Positions 25,369 through 34,672 are shown, counted from the first letter of the stretch. The stretch: 64,000 nucleotides of DNA from CAZGXI01 sp964529715 (GCA_964529715.1 CAZGXI010000015.1:1-64000); one strand, 5' to 3'. Made by a program: numbers and translations. The notes: a model not told the origin generated them from the sequence alone.

Positions 25369-25492
25369 GGTCTTTTCTCCTGCATCCAGAACCGCAGGGC
25401 AGCATTAGACGCCCTGAACCTGCGTGGGCACTGCTTTCTTTATACTGGCGCGCCGCGTTCCTGGCAAACGCTTCAGGCGGGCTATGTGGGGT

Positions 25493-26962
25493 CTACCCCC
25501 CGGCGATGCGCAGGAAGCGCGCGTAGGCGTCGTCCCAGGCGGCAGAGGAATGCGGCTCGTAGTGCGTCAGCGTGGACGAACGCCGGATCAGCGCGCGGCC
25601 CTCGGCGTGCGAGGCCAGGTGGCCCGTCGCCATCGCCTGGACGATCACGTTGCCCAGCGTGGCAGCCTCGTCCGGCCCGGCGATCACCGGGCGACCCGTC
25701 GCGTCGGCGGTCATCTGGCACAACAGGGCGTTGCGCGAGCCGCCCCCGACGATGTGGATCACCTCGGCGGGAAAGCCCTGGACGATTTCAAGCTGCCCCA
25801 ACACCTGGCGATACTTGAGCGCCAGGCTCTCGAAGATGCAGCGCAGCACAGCACCCTCATCTTGTGGGATGGGCTGGCCGGTTCGGGCGCAAAAGGCGCG
25901 GATGCGCGCGGGCATGTCGCCGGGCGTGCGGAAGTCCGGGCTGTTGGGGTACGGATCGATCACAGGGCCGAAAGGCGGCGCAGCGGCGGCCATCTGCACG
26001 GCGTCCGCGTTCGTGATCGTCCTGCCGCTGGCGGCCCACGTCTCCTGGCAGCACTGCACCAGCCACATGCCCAGGATGTTCTTGAGCAGCCGGAAGGTGC
26101 CGCACGCGCCGCCCTCGTTGGTGAAGTCGTAGCGCAGGCTTTCCGGCGTGATCACCGGCTGGCGCACCTCCGCCCCCATCAGCGACCACGTGCCCGAACT
26201 GATGTAGGCGAAGCGCGTCCCCTCTGCTGCCGGGACCGCCGCCACCGCCGAGCCGGTGTCGTGCGTGGCGACGGCGATTACGGGCGCGTCGATGCCCAGG
26301 CCGGGCAGGTCCGGCGGCCCCAACACCGCGCCCGCCGGGACGACCTCCGGCAAAATGCCGCTGGGGATGTTCAGGCGGTCCAACAGATCGCGCGCCCAAT
26401 CGCCCGCGCGGGGATCGTAGAACTGGGTGCAGGTGGCGCTGGTGAATTCGACCACCGCGCGGCCCGTCAGCCAGTAGTTAAGCAGGTCGGCAATGGTGAG
26501 GAACAGGACAGCGTTACGCAGCGCGGGGGACCCGGCCAGCACCATGCTGTAAAGCTGGTAAAGGGTGTTCAATTCCATGAACTGGATGCCGGTGCGGGCA
26601 TAAATCTCCTCGCGCGGCACGCGCTCGAAGACGCGCGCCATCACGCCGTGCGTGCGCGCGTCGCGGTTGCTGACCGGGTTATCCAGCAGCTTACCGTGCT
26701 CGTCCAGCAGGGCGAAGTCCGCGCCCCACGTGTCTAGCCCGATCCCGTCCAGAGCGCCGCCGTCGTGCTGCTTCCACTGCTGCAATCCCGCCAGCACGCC
26801 GCTCCACAAAAACAGGATGTCCCAATAGAGCGTGCCACGCACAGGCACGATCTGGTTGGGGAAGCGGTGGATCGTTTCGAGCGTGATGCGGTCGGCGTCC
26901 AGCACGGCGAGCATGGCCCGCCCGCCCGAATTGCCGATGTCGAAGGCCAGGAAGCGCGGCAT
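25493..26962 (-). CDS. rhaB: Rhamnulokinase (FGGY family)
   Basis: I use ATG 26962 (MPRFLAFDIGNSGGRAML), with GAGAGGGGGTG upstream; a 25-residue longer frame lacks support. The 489-aa kinase has the N-terminal phosphate loop DIGNSGGRAM and GLDTWGADFALLDEHGKLLDNP. It also has the rhamnulokinase-type TGIQFMELNTLYQLYSM and the C-terminal ATP site VHIVGGGSRNALLCQ. It phosphorylates L-rhamnulose to rhamnulose 1-phosphate in the cytoplasm. The lyase gene directly downstream would provide rhamnose-containing oligosaccharides. Rhamnose isomerase and aldolase genes are not in the window. Confidence 0.85.
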   Translation of the reverse strand: MPRFLAFDIGNSGGRAMLAVLDADRITLETIHRFPNQIVPVRGTLYWDILFLWSGVLAGLQQWKQHDGGALDGIGLDTWGADFALLDEHGKLLDNPVSNRDARTHGVMARVFERVPREEIYARTGIQFMELNTLYQLYSMVLAGSPALRNAVLFLTIADLLNYWLTGRAVVEFTSATCTQFYDPRAGDWARDLLDRLNIPSGILPEVVPAGAVLGPPDLPGLGIDAPVIAVATHDTGSAVAAVPAAEGTRFAYISSGTWSLMGAEVRQPVITPESLRYDFTNEGGACGTFRLLKNILGMWLVQCCQETWAASGRTITNADAVQMAAAAPPFGPVIDPYPNSPDFRTPGDMPARIRAFCARTGQPIPQDEGAVLRCIFESLALKYRQVLGQLEIVQGFPAEVIHIVGGGSRNALLCQMTADATGRPVIAGPDEAATLGNVIVQAMATGHLASHAEGRALIRRSSTLTHYEPHSSAAWDDAYARFLRIAGG

Positions 26963-27022
26963 GATCACCCCCTCTCTGTCGCGCCCCAGAATAAACTCCG
27001 GGGCTGAGAAAATCACCCCCTT

Positions 27023-27085
27023 CGGGCTAAGCCACATTCAGCCCGGAGGGCTTGTCCTCCTCAGCCGGGGACTTGAGTCCCCGGC
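27023..27085. repeat. Two palindromes upstream of rhaB
   Basis: CGGGCT/AGCCCG (27023-27045) and GCCGGGGACT/AGTCCCCGGC (27064-27085). The second belongs to the same type as 5591-5612. The 3-prime end of the DUF5662 gene runs through them, encoding an odd proline/arginine tail. Confidence 0.55.
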
Positions 27086-27562
27086 GCCCTCCACGCCCAA
27101 TTCCCGCTCCAGCCAGGCGCGCGTGTCGGGATGCAGCCGGATACGCTCCCGGTTCTCCACGTACCACGCGACAAGTTGCGCCTCGCTCCGACCGAGCGCC
27201 CTGGCCGCCCCGCGCCAATCGGCCAGCAGTTCGCGGCGATAGCGATCCGGCATGGGCACGGGCACCGAGACGGGATCGGCAGGCGTGTCGCCCAGGTAGA
27301 GCCACCACTGCCAGTGATGCCTGTTGCGGCGCTGGTGATAAAAACGCGCCATCTCCGCTTCGGGCGTCCAGGCATAGCGAGGGGTGCCGTCCGGCGCGTA
27401 GTAGGAGCGGGCATATGCGCCCCACTCGCGCGGGGTGAACTTGCTCAGGTCGTGGATCACGCCGAGCCAGGGAATGCCCAGCTTGCAGCACTGGACGAAC
27501 ACGTACCACTTATGCCGGAGGATGTAGCTCAGGTAACGCAGGTGTGCACGCATCCGCAACAC
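27038..27562 (-). CDS. DUF5662-family protein
   Basis: A 174-aa protein with the distinctive block YILRHKWYVFVQCCKLGIPWLGVIHDLSKFTPREWGAYA, where HDLSKF may bind a metal or phosphate, and later HHWQWWLY. The family is widespread and of unknown role. The start is either GTG 27562 (AAGGA only 3 bp away) or ATG 27553. The last 14 residues (SSPRLRRTSPPG) are read from intergenic palindromes, so the natural end has probably been shifted by repeat insertion. It lies 11 bp after rmlD on the same strand. Confidence 0.8.
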   Translation of the reverse strand: MLRMRAHLRYLSYILRHKWYVFVQCCKLGIPWLGVIHDLSKFTPREWGAYARSYYAPDGTPRYAWTPEAEMARFYHQRRNRHHWQWWLYLGDTPADPVSVPVPMPDRYRRELLADWRGAARALGRSEAQLVAWYVENRERIRLHPDTRAWLERELGVEGAGDSSPRLRRTSPPG

Positions 27563-27573
27563 GTTTCCTTATT

Positions 27574-28416
27574 CTAGCGCAGCCCTTCCGCTTCCAGGAA
27601 AGCGATCACCGCCTCCGGCCAGGGACGCAGGGTAATCCCCAGGCGCGCCGCCGCGAAGTTACGCAACACGGCGCATTCCGGTGGGCGCGAGGGACGCGGA
27701 TACTGCGCCAGGGTGATCGGTTCGATGGGCACATCTGCATATCCGGCGTGATCCAGCACGAAACGGGCCAGTTCCCGGCGCGATGCCTGTCCTGTGTTGA
27801 CCAGATGATACGTCCCATAATGCTCCGTCTGGATCAGCGCGACCAGCGCCGGGACGAAATCCTCGGCGTAAGTCGGGGCGGCGATCTCGTTCGTCACCAC
27901 GCGCAGAGGCAACCCGTCTGCCGCGCGCTTGAGAATGGCCTGCACGAAGTTCGCGCCGCCATGCGCGATCAGCCAGGAGAGCCGCACCACGTAATGGCGG
28001 GGCAACAGGGCGCGCACCATCTGCTCGCCCACCCATTTGCTGTAGCCGTAGGGGTTGATCGGGTTGGGCGCGTCGTATTCCAGGTAAGGGGTTGTGCGCC
28101 GCCCATCGAAAACCTCGTTGGTGCTGAGATAGAGCATGGCGGCGTTGACGCGCTGACAGGCCAGGGCAGCCGTCTGCGCGCCAAAAGCGTTGACCCACAG
28201 GGCGCGGTCGGGGTCGCGGGCGCAGCCGTCCACGTCTGTCCAGGCGGCGCAGTGGATCAGCAGGTCAGGCCGCAGGTCGGCCAGACGCCCGACGGCAGCC
28301 GGATCAGCCAGGTCCAGTTCGGGCAGGTCCACGCCGATCACGGCGTGATCGGTAGACAGGGCCGCCATCAGCCGCCTGCCCAAACGCCCCTTCGCCCCGG
28401 TGATCAGGATGCGCAT
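27574..28416 (-). CDS. rmlD: dTDP-4-dehydrorhamnose reductase-like protein
   Basis: ATG 28416 follows GGAGGAAAACAG and gives 280 aa. It is an extended short-chain dehydrogenase: the NAD(P) loop ITGAKGRLGRRL at residues 4-15, CAAWTDVDGCARDPDRALWVNAFG with the RmlD substrate motif, YLSTNEVFDG, and the catalytic YGYSK at about residue 128. RmlD enzymes make dTDP-L-rhamnose for surface glycans. Other rml genes are absent from the window, so other NDP-sugar reductases of the family remain possible. It stands at the head of a leftward run toward DUF5662 and rhaB. Confidence 0.85.
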   Translation of the reverse strand: MRILITGAKGRLGRRLMAALSTDHAVIGVDLPELDLADPAAVGRLADLRPDLLIHCAAWTDVDGCARDPDRALWVNAFGAQTAALACQRVNAAMLYLSTNEVFDGRRTTPYLEYDAPNPINPYGYSKWVGEQMVRALLPRHYVVRLSWLIAHGGANFVQAILKRAADGLPLRVVTNEIAAPTYAEDFVPALVALIQTEHYGTYHLVNTGQASRRELARFVLDHAGYADVPIEPITLAQYPRPSRPPECAVLRNFAAARLGITLRPWPEAVIAFLEAEGLR

Positions 28417-28604
28417 CTGTTTTCCTCCGCACGCCAACAATGCTGCTAACCGCGCCGGAGTATACCCGATTCGCCCCTCAGACGTGCAGGGCAAGGGATC
28501 GTCAAAAGATTAGGACCGAACGCCAACCGGGTTCAAACATTGCTACCGCGAAATGCTTTTAGAATGAGAATAACAGATACAAGGGGTGATGGAGTTTTTT
28601 AAAC

Positions 28605-29990
28605 ATGCGCTGGTTTAAAGGGATTTACCTGCCGGTATCAGCGATCATCGTCCTGTTCACACTGGGCCTGGCCGCGCCGACCCTGGCCGCCCCTCATGGG
28701 GATGCGGCGGGCGTGCTGCCATTGCTCAACACCGCGCGCGCCTCGGTGGGCGCCGGCGCGCTGACCATGAACGCCCAGCTCGTCGCTGCTGCGCAAGGCC
28801 ACAGCAGTTGGATGGCAGCCAACGAGACGCTCTCGCATACCGGCGCGGGTGGCTCGTCGTTCACCGACCGCATCAGCGCGGCAGGATATACCTGGACAAC
28901 GGCAGCGGAAAACGTGCTGGTGCGTGGCGACGACAGTTCCGGCGGCATCTTCGGCCAGTGGCAGGCCAGCCCGCCGCACAACGCCAATATGATGAACCCC
29001 GCCTATGTGGACGTGGGGATCGCCTGCGCTACGTCGGCGGCGGGCAACGTTTACTGCACAATGGACCTGGCCGCGCCGCCGGGCGGCGGTTCAGGCGGTT
29101 TTTCCGGTAGTTCCGGCGGCACGGGCAGCGGCAGCGCGGTGAGCAGCGCCGGCGGGAGTTCCAGCGGCACGCTGGGCGGCTCCGCCGCCATGCAGAGCAC
29201 GCCACTGCCGCCCGGCACAGACCCGTTAGCCTACTGGAACGGCAACCCCGGCTCGCCCACCTATGATGGGCGGTTGAATCCGCACGCCGCCGAGTACTAC
29301 ACGGTCTACTGCCGAGACGACAACATCGCGGTCTTCCGCGCCGACGGATTGCTGCTCCGGCGGATCGCCATCGCCACCGTGCTGACCATGAACCCCGCCG
29401 GCTCGACGCTCGACATCGGCGACCGGATGACCATCGCGCGCAGCAATGATAGCATCACCATCGGCGGCTATAACGGCAACGCCGCGCCGGCCTTCGGCAG
29501 CAAGGAATTCAGCTTGCGCGCGTGCCTCAGCGCCAACGGGCGCACACCCGCCGCCGTGCCGCCCGCCCAACAGCCCGGTGCAACCGCGACTCCCAGCACG
29601 CCCGGCGCGGTTAACCCGGCCAATCCTCCGGCGGGCAGCTGCACCTACGTGGTCCAGGCCGGCGAGACGGCCTTCCGCATCGCACGGCGCTACGGCGTGA
29701 CGCTGGCCCAACTCGGCCAGGTGAATCCTCAGGTGAACCTATCCCGCCTGAGCGTCGGGCAGCGGCTGGTGATCCCCGGCTGCACGGGGACGATCAATCC
29801 CCCCGTCGCCACCGCAACGCCGACCGTCCCCGCGCCGCCCGGCAATGCACGAGTGCACGTGGTGCAAGCAGGCGAGAACCTGTTCCGCATCGCCCTGCGC
29901 TATGGCAGGACTGTCGCGGCGATTGCCGCCGCCAACGGCATTACCGACGTGACGCGCATATACGTCGGGCAGCGGCTGGTGATTCCGTAG
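28605..29990 (+). CDS. Secreted CAP-domain protein with two LysM repeats
   Basis: A 461-aa exported protein. The signal peptide (SAIIVLFTLGLAAPTLAA) is followed by a CAP/SCP domain at about residues 35-155, with LLNTARASVGAGALTMNAQLVAAAQGHSSWMA, the SHTG turn, AAENVLVR and MNPAYVDVGIAC. A glycine/serine linker and a beta-rich middle domain follow (about 205-315). Two LysM motifs come at about 350-395 and 415-461 (YVVQAGETAFRIARRYGV and HVVQAGENLFRIALRYGR). LysM binds peptidoglycan, so the CAP domain is held at the wall. Bacterial CAP functions are mostly unknown. A strong hairpin follows the stop. Confidence 0.93.
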   Translation: MRWFKGIYLPVSAIIVLFTLGLAAPTLAAPHGDAAGVLPLLNTARASVGAGALTMNAQLVAAAQGHSSWMAANETLSHTGAGGSSFTDRISAAGYTWTTAAENVLVRGDDSSGGIFGQWQASPPHNANMMNPAYVDVGIACATSAAGNVYCTMDLAAPPGGGSGGFSGSSGGTGSGSAVSSAGGSSSGTLGGSAAMQSTPLPPGTDPLAYWNGNPGSPTYDGRLNPHAAEYYTVYCRDDNIAVFRADGLLLRRIAIATVLTMNPAGSTLDIGDRMTIARSNDSITIGGYNGNAAPAFGSKEFSLRACLSANGRTPAAVPPAQQPGATATPSTPGAVNPANPPAGSCTYVVQAGETAFRIARRYGVTLAQLGQVNPQVNLSRLSVGQRLVIPGCTGTINPPVATATPTVPAPPGNARVHVVQAGENLFRIALRYGRTVAAIAAANGITDVTRIYVGQRLVIP

Positions 29991-30000
29991 CCTATCTTTT

Positions 30001-30033
30001 CCCTGCCCTCCCTTCTTCGCGTGGAGGGCAGGG
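30001..30033. terminator. Strong hairpin after the CAP-LysM gene
   Basis: A perfect 11-bp stem CCCTGCCCTCC/GGAGGGCAGGG with an 11-nt loop lies 10 bp after the stop. No T run follows on the plus strand, though TCTTTT precedes it, so intrinsic termination is only likely. Confidence 0.5.
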
Positions 30034-30070
30034 ACGCCCCCCCCATTTGCTAAAAACTGTCAGGCTTTGT

Positions 30071-30102
30071 CGATTTTCCCTTGCCTTTGCTTGGGAAAAT
30101 CG
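30071..30102. promoter_or_regulatory. Perfect 10-bp inverted repeat upstream of a secreted-protein gene
   Basis: CGATTTTCCC (30071-30080) and GGGAAAATCG (30093-30102) flank a 12-nt spacer, about 62 bp upstream of the start at 30164. It could be an operator or a terminator stem; no T run follows. Confidence 0.4.
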
Positions 30103-30163
30103 GATGCAGACTGTATGATTACACTAGGGGATACTTGTGTATCTATTGGTGGAGAGGTTACTG

Positions 30164-31090
30164 ATGCAAAAACATCTCTTTCGGATGCCCGTGCTCGTCG
30201 CGGCGTTGCTGGCGCTGACCGCGACGGAGGCCCCTGTCTGGGCCATCGCCAACGCCGACCTGTTCGCCACCGGCACATCCGTCGGCGGCAACCGCGTCGT
30301 GGGGGACTGCGCCCAGGCAGACCCGGACTTCGCCGCGACCTTCATCCCCAACACCAACGACGCCAACGGCACAGACTATCTGGCGCTAGTGCACACCGAC
30401 GGCTTTGGGACGGTGGTGGATGTAGACATCGCGGGCTTCCCGGTCGGCGCGGCCCCGATTGCCCCACCGCCGCTGTTCGACGTGCACGCCGGCAGCAACG
30501 GCGCGTTCCCCCTGATCGCGGCCCGCCCGGTGATCGCCTATCTGTACGACGTGGGCGACCCTGGCGGGATCAACGAGAACAGCGCGGCAGGGTTGGCCTT
30601 CGCCCTGGCAGGAGTGCTGCTCGATGTGGCGACATTCGACCCTCTCACCTACGAACCGGCCTGCGCCAACTTCCCATTGGTGAACAACCCGGCCCCTGTC
30701 GCCCCCCAGCCGGGCAATCTCGCTGCCGCCGGAAGCATAACCTTTTGGAACCCGAACGACGGGCGGCTGAACGTGGAACCGGCGGCGCCGGTGGCGGTCT
30801 ACTGCGGCCCGAACAGCATCTACGCCTATGCGCCGGGCTACCTGGCGCTGGAAGCCCCGCGTAGCGTCATTGACCAGGTGGGCCTCCCGCCGATCAACGC
30901 CTTGCTGGCCGAAGGGCCAAACGGCGAACGGCTCTTCCGGCTGATCAGCGGCGAGTTTCAGGTGAATGTGCGCAACGGCGACCAGGAGTACGTTTTCACC
31001 TGGGATGGCTGCCCGGCGACCTACACCATCACGCGCGTCTACGACGCTGCCACCTGGGAACTGCGGGTCGAGCAGGTCCGACGCCCATAG
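30164..31090 (+). CDS. Secreted hypothetical protein, 308 aa
   Basis: GGAGAGG lies 7 bp before ATG 30164 (MQKHLFRMPVL), favouring it over a GTG 27 bp upstream. A signal peptide (LVAALLALTATEAPVWA) is clear. The mature part has cysteines spaced as in disulfide-bonded beta domains (VVGDCAQADPDF, EPACANFPL, VYCGPNSIYAY, WDGCPATYT). It ends in a strand-rich YTITRVYDAATWELRVEQV. No family or enzyme motif is recognised. It may be controlled through the inverted repeat at 30071-30102. Confidence 0.75.
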   Translation: MQKHLFRMPVLVAALLALTATEAPVWAIANADLFATGTSVGGNRVVGDCAQADPDFAATFIPNTNDANGTDYLALVHTDGFGTVVDVDIAGFPVGAAPIAPPPLFDVHAGSNGAFPLIAARPVIAYLYDVGDPGGINENSAAGLAFALAGVLLDVATFDPLTYEPACANFPLVNNPAPVAPQPGNLAAAGSITFWNPNDGRLNVEPAAPVAVYCGPNSIYAYAPGYLALEAPRSVIDQVGLPPINALLAEGPNGERLFRLISGEFQVNVRNGDQEYVFTWDGCPATYTITRVYDAATWELRVEQVRRP

Positions 31091-31169
31091 GAACGAGAAC
31101 ACGCGGACGATCTAGGCCGCAACACCAGGGCCTCATTTTCACGCGAAATCCCTATTCAACCGGATGTAG

Positions 31170-31200
31170 CGGTAGCGGCGGCTTGAAGCCGCCGCTACCG
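31170..31200. repeat. GTAGCGGCGG palindromic repeat, copy 3
   Basis: CGGTAGCGGCGGCTT/AAGCCGCCGCTACCG, a perfect 15-bp stem with minimal loop. Confidence 0.7.
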
Positions 31201-31413
31201 GTGGAAAAACGCGGGCGGTTACGGGATTGTAACACACTTTGCCACGCACAGACTCAAAGTTAGCGTGTTTTGGAGCACTGCAAAGGGCTTTTGGGAAAGG
31301 TTTTGCGCACACGATTTGTTGCAATTTTGACGCCGCCCGTTATCATTAGCTTAAGGTTAAAAACCTCTGCATTTCAACACCGTGCTGTCGTTTAAACATG
31401 CGCCCGAAATTTG

Positions 31414-31442
31414 TTGCATTCCCCGCCATCTTGCCCTACAAT
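31414..31442 (+). promoter_or_regulatory. Predicted promoter of the peptide ABC operon
   Basis: TTGCAT (31414-31419) and TACAAT (31437-31442) with exactly 17 bp between them, about 130 bp upstream of the first gene, leaving a long leader. Confidence 0.5.
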
Positions 31443-31573
31443 CGACGTGCTTCTTTCCCCCAATCCCGGCAGGTTCATGGACGCAATGCAGCCGTATGCA
31501 AGATTCCGACCGGGTGCCGTGTGTATGAACAGAAGCCGCTTTCGTTCCTCAACCAAGTAAGGAGAGCCGCTCT

Positions 31574-32593
31574 TTGACCATCTTGATGGAGGTCAAGGAC
31601 CTCAAAACAAGATTCCACACGCAGGAAGGGATCGTGTATGCTGTCAATGGCGTCTCGTATACGCTCGACGAAGGCGAAACGTTGGGCGTGGTGGGCGAGA
31701 GCGGCTGTGGCAAGAGCGTACACGCCCTGTCGATCATGGGGTTGATCCCCCAGCCGCCCGGCAAAGTCGAAGCCGAATCGGTCATGTTCCGGGGCCGCGA
31801 CCTGATGAAACTGTCCGCCGACCAGATGCGGATGCTGCGCGGCTCGGAAATTGCGATGGTCTTTCAGGACCCCATGACCTCGCTGAACCCGGTGCTGACG
31901 ATTGGCCACCAGATCACCGAGGCGCTTAAGCTGCACCTGGGCATGGACAACGCCCAATCCCGCCAGCGCGCTGCCGAACTGCTGGCCATGGTGGGCATCC
32001 CCAGCGCGGCGCAGCGGCTGGACGATTACCCCCACCAGTTCTCCGGCGGGATGCGCCAGCGCGCCATGATCGCCATGGCCCTGTCGTGCAACCCGCAGTT
32101 GCTCATCGCCGACGAGCCGACCACCGCGTTGGACGTGACCATCCAGGCGCAAATCTTGGACCTGGTGCGCCGCCTGCGCGACAAGATCGGCATGGCGATG
32201 ATCTGGATCACGCACGACCTGGGCGTGGTGGCCGGCCTGGCCGACACCTTGCAGGTAATGTACGCCGGGTTCATCGTCGAGCGCGGCCCCAAGCATGCCG
32301 TCTTCAAAGAGACGCGCCACCCCTACACGTTGGGGTTGCTCGGCTCACTGCCGCGCCTGGACCGTCGCGGCGGCAAGCTGTTTTCTATTGAGGGCGCACC
32401 GCCCGACCTGCGCGTGTATCCGAAGGGCTGCCCCTTCGCCCCGCGTTGCCACTTCCGCATCGACCGCTGCGTGGAAGAAAACCCGCCCCTGGGTCCCGTC
32501 CAGGGCGGCGGCGATCCAAACCACACGGTGGCCTGTTGGGTCGGGATGCACCAGCCGTTAGCATTGACACAAGAGGGAGCGGCAGCACAATGA
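31574..32593 (+). CDS. Oligopeptide ABC transporter ATP-binding protein (OppD/DppD type)
   Basis: The likely start is TTG 31574 (reads MTILMEVKDLK), 9 bp after AAGGAG; the ATG four codons later is too far from it. The 339-aa ATPase has Walker A GESGCGKS (about residues 41-48), the Q-loop in MVFQDPMTSLNP, signature FSGGMRQRAMIAMAL, Walker B LLIADEPTTALD and switch histidine ITHDLG. The C-terminal cysteine cluster (GCPFAPRCHFRIDRCVEENPP) is the oligopeptide/nickel subfamily hallmark. It powers uptake through the membrane proteins encoded downstream. Its stop overlaps the next start (ATGA). Confidence 0.92.
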   Translation: MTILMEVKDLKTRFHTQEGIVYAVNGVSYTLDEGETLGVVGESGCGKSVHALSIMGLIPQPPGKVEAESVMFRGRDLMKLSADQMRMLRGSEIAMVFQDPMTSLNPVLTIGHQITEALKLHLGMDNAQSRQRAAELLAMVGIPSAAQRLDDYPHQFSGGMRQRAMIAMALSCNPQLLIADEPTTALDVTIQAQILDLVRRLRDKIGMAMIWITHDLGVVAGLADTLQVMYAGFIVERGPKHAVFKETRHPYTLGLLGSLPRLDRRGGKLFSIEGAPPDLRVYPKGCPFAPRCHFRIDRCVEENPPLGPVQGGGDPNHTVACWVGMHQPLALTQEGAAAQ

Positions 32594-33597
32594 GCGCAGC
32601 CAGCGGCCAAGCCGATAATCGAGAAATCCTGCTGGAAGTCACCAACCTCAAGAAATATTTTCCCATCACGTCGGGCATTATCATCCAGCGCCACGTGGGG
32701 GACGTGAAAGCGGTCGATGACATCAGCTTTTTCGTCTACAAGGGCGAAACACTGGGGCTGGTGGGCGAATCTGGGTGCGGCAAAAGCACCACCGGGCGCA
32801 CCGTACTCCAGCTGTACCGCCCGACGGCGGGTTCGGTGAAATTTGAAGGCATCGAACTGAGCACGCTCAAAGGCGAAGACCTGCGGCGGACGCGCCGCCG
32901 GATGCAGATGATCTTTCAGGACCCCTACGCCTCGCTCAATCCGCGCATGACGGTGGGCCGGATCATCAGCGAGCCGCTGATCGTGCACCGCGTGATGAAC
33001 AGCAACCGGGAGCGCCAGGAGCGCGTGGAATACCTGATGGACAAGGTAGGGCTGAACCCCTACTTCGTCAACCGCTATCCACACGAATTCTCCGGTGGCC
33101 AGCGCCAGCGCATCGGCATCGCGCGCGCCCTGGCCCTGGAACCGTCGTTCATCGTGTGCGATGAGCCGATCTCGGCGCTGGACGTGTCGATCCAGGCGCA
33201 GGTGGTTAACCTGCTGGAAGAACTCCAGGACGAACTGGGGCTGACCTATCTGTTCATCGCCCACGACCTGAGTATGGTGCGTCATATCTGCGACCGCGTG
33301 GCCGTGATGTACCTGGGCAAGATCGTCGAAGTGGCGGAGACGGAAGAACTCTATACCAACCCGCTGCACCCCTACACCCAGGCGCTGCTCTCTGCCGTGC
33401 CGGTGCCCGACCCAACCGTCGAGGAAAAGCGCAAGCGCATCATCCTCACCGGCGACGTGCCCAGCCCGATCAACCCGCCGCGCGGCTGCAATTTCAACAC
33501 CCGCTGCCCGGTAGCAGTGGATGTGTGTCATGGTGAGGACCCTGGACTGGTCGAAATCCGGCCTGGCCATTGGGTCGCCTGCTACCGCGCTTCGTAA
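32590..33597 (+). CDS. Oligopeptide ABC transporter ATP-binding protein (OppF/DppF type)
   Basis: It starts in the ATGA overlap at 32590 (MSAASGQADNRE), 335 aa. Walker A is GESGCGKST, signature FSGGQRQRIGIARAL, Walker B FIVCDEPISALD and H-loop IAHDLS, with the terminal GCNFNTRCPVAVDVC cysteine motif. The stretch TSGIIIQRHVGDVKAVDDISF marks the OppF half of the pair. It forms a heterodimeric ATPase with the preceding protein. A long upstream in-frame extension overlaps the OppD gene and is rejected. Confidence 0.93.
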   Translation: MSAASGQADNREILLEVTNLKKYFPITSGIIIQRHVGDVKAVDDISFFVYKGETLGLVGESGCGKSTTGRTVLQLYRPTAGSVKFEGIELSTLKGEDLRRTRRRMQMIFQDPYASLNPRMTVGRIISEPLIVHRVMNSNRERQERVEYLMDKVGLNPYFVNRYPHEFSGGQRQRIGIARALALEPSFIVCDEPISALDVSIQAQVVNLLEELQDELGLTYLFIAHDLSMVRHICDRVAVMYLGKIVEVAETEELYTNPLHPYTQALLSAVPVPDPTVEEKRKRIILTGDVPSPINPPRGCNFNTRCPVAVDVCHGEDPGLVEIRPGHWVACYRAS

Positions 33598-33628
33598 GCT
33601 GTTGAGGGGAAGGAATAAGGATATCCCT

Positions 33629-34672
33629 ATGGCCGTCGCACAGAGCGCCAGACCCGTCGGGTTGGCCGAAGAAGAACACGTCAAACCTCGCCCGTTGTGG
33701 AAAGACTCGGTGCGCCAATTGCTGCGCAACAAGCCCGCCATCGTCGCCATGATCCTGATTGGCGGCATGGTCCTCGTTGCCATTGGCGCGGACGCGATGG
33801 TGGGATGGGGCTGGATCGACCACTATGCCAAGCAGCATCGCGGCTCTAGCCTAGAACCCCCGCTGGGCTGCTCGATAGACGTGGACGCAAACGGCGACGG
33901 CGTGCCAGACCCGGTGCAGTTCTGCTTTCTGTTCGGCACCGACCGCCTGGGGCGCGACCTGCTGAGCCGCACCGTCTACGGCACGCGCATCTCGCTGGCC
34001 GTCGGCGTGATCGGCGCCTCGGTGGCGCTGATGGTCGGCACCGTCTACGGCATCATCTCCGGCTTTTACGGTGGGCGTACCGACCAGATCATGATGCGCA
34101 TCGTAGACTTCCTCTACGGCGTACCGGACCTGGTGCTGGTCATCCTGATGCAGGTATACTTCCGCGCCCTGCGCGAGCACGCCGACGAGGTGGGCGGCCT
34201 GGGCGCAACCCTGGTTAACATCGACAACAGCATGGGCGGCCTGTTCTTCATGTTTATTGCCCTGGGACTGCTGAGCTGGCTGGGCATGTCGCGGCTGGCG
34301 CGCGGACAGGTGCTGTCGTACAAGCAGAAGGAATTCGTGGAAGCGGCGCGCGCTGTGGGCGCCAGCGACCGCCGGATCATCTTCGTGCATCTGCTGCCCA
34401 ACGTCATCGGCCCGCTGATCGTCTCGGTGACCATGGCGATCCCCGGCTTCATCTTCTACGAGGCCTTTCTCAGCTTCCTGGGCCTGGGGGTCAACCCGCC
34501 CGTGCCAAGCTGGGGTGGCCTGATCCAGGACGCCATTTCGGAAGGGGCCGTTCAGTTCCGCCAGCACCTGCTGCTGGTCCCGGCGGTCGCGCTGACGGTC
34601 ACAACGCTGGCGTTCAATTTCTTGGGCGATGGCCTGCGCGATGCGCTAGACCCGCGGATGCGCGGAACGTAA
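33629..34672 (+). CDS. Oligopeptide ABC transporter permease (OppC/DppC type)
   Basis: ATG 33629 (MAVAQSARPVG) follows GGAAGGAATAAGG; the longer frame runs back into oppF-like coding. The 347-aa membrane protein has the N-terminal LWKDSVRQLLRNKPAIVAMILI typical of OppC and a periplasmic loop with FLFGTDRLGRDLLSRTVYGTRISL. The EAA loop EAARAVGASDRRIIFVHLLPN is followed by the closing FLGDGLRDALDPRM. The periplasmic insert is longer than usual and includes VDANGDGVPDPVQFC. It pairs with the OppB-type permease two genes later. Confidence 0.92.
   Translation: MAVAQSARPVGLAEEEHVKPRPLWKDSVRQLLRNKPAIVAMILIGGMVLVAIGADAMVGWGWIDHYAKQHRGSSLEPPLGCSIDVDANGDGVPDPVQFCFLFGTDRLGRDLLSRTVYGTRISLAVGVIGASVALMVGTVYGIISGFYGGRTDQIMMRIVDFLYGVPDLVLVILMQVYFRALREHADEVGGLGATLVNIDNSMGGLFFMFIALGLLSWLGMSRLARGQVLSYKQKEFVEAARAVGASDRRIIFVHLLPNVIGPLIVSVTMAIPGFIFYEAFLSFLGLGVNPPVPSWGGLIQDAISEGAVQFRQHLLLVPAVALTVTTLAFNFLGDGLRDALDPRMRGT

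Larger units (their letters stand above)
31091..31573. other. Intergenic region, 483 bp, upstream of the peptide ABC operon
   Basis: It holds palindrome copy 3 (31170-31200) and the promoter at 31414-31442. A 13-mer TTTAAACATGCGC near 31391 also occurs at the start of the CAP-LysM gene (28600), the only shared string I noticed. No gene is supported. Confidence 0.5.
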
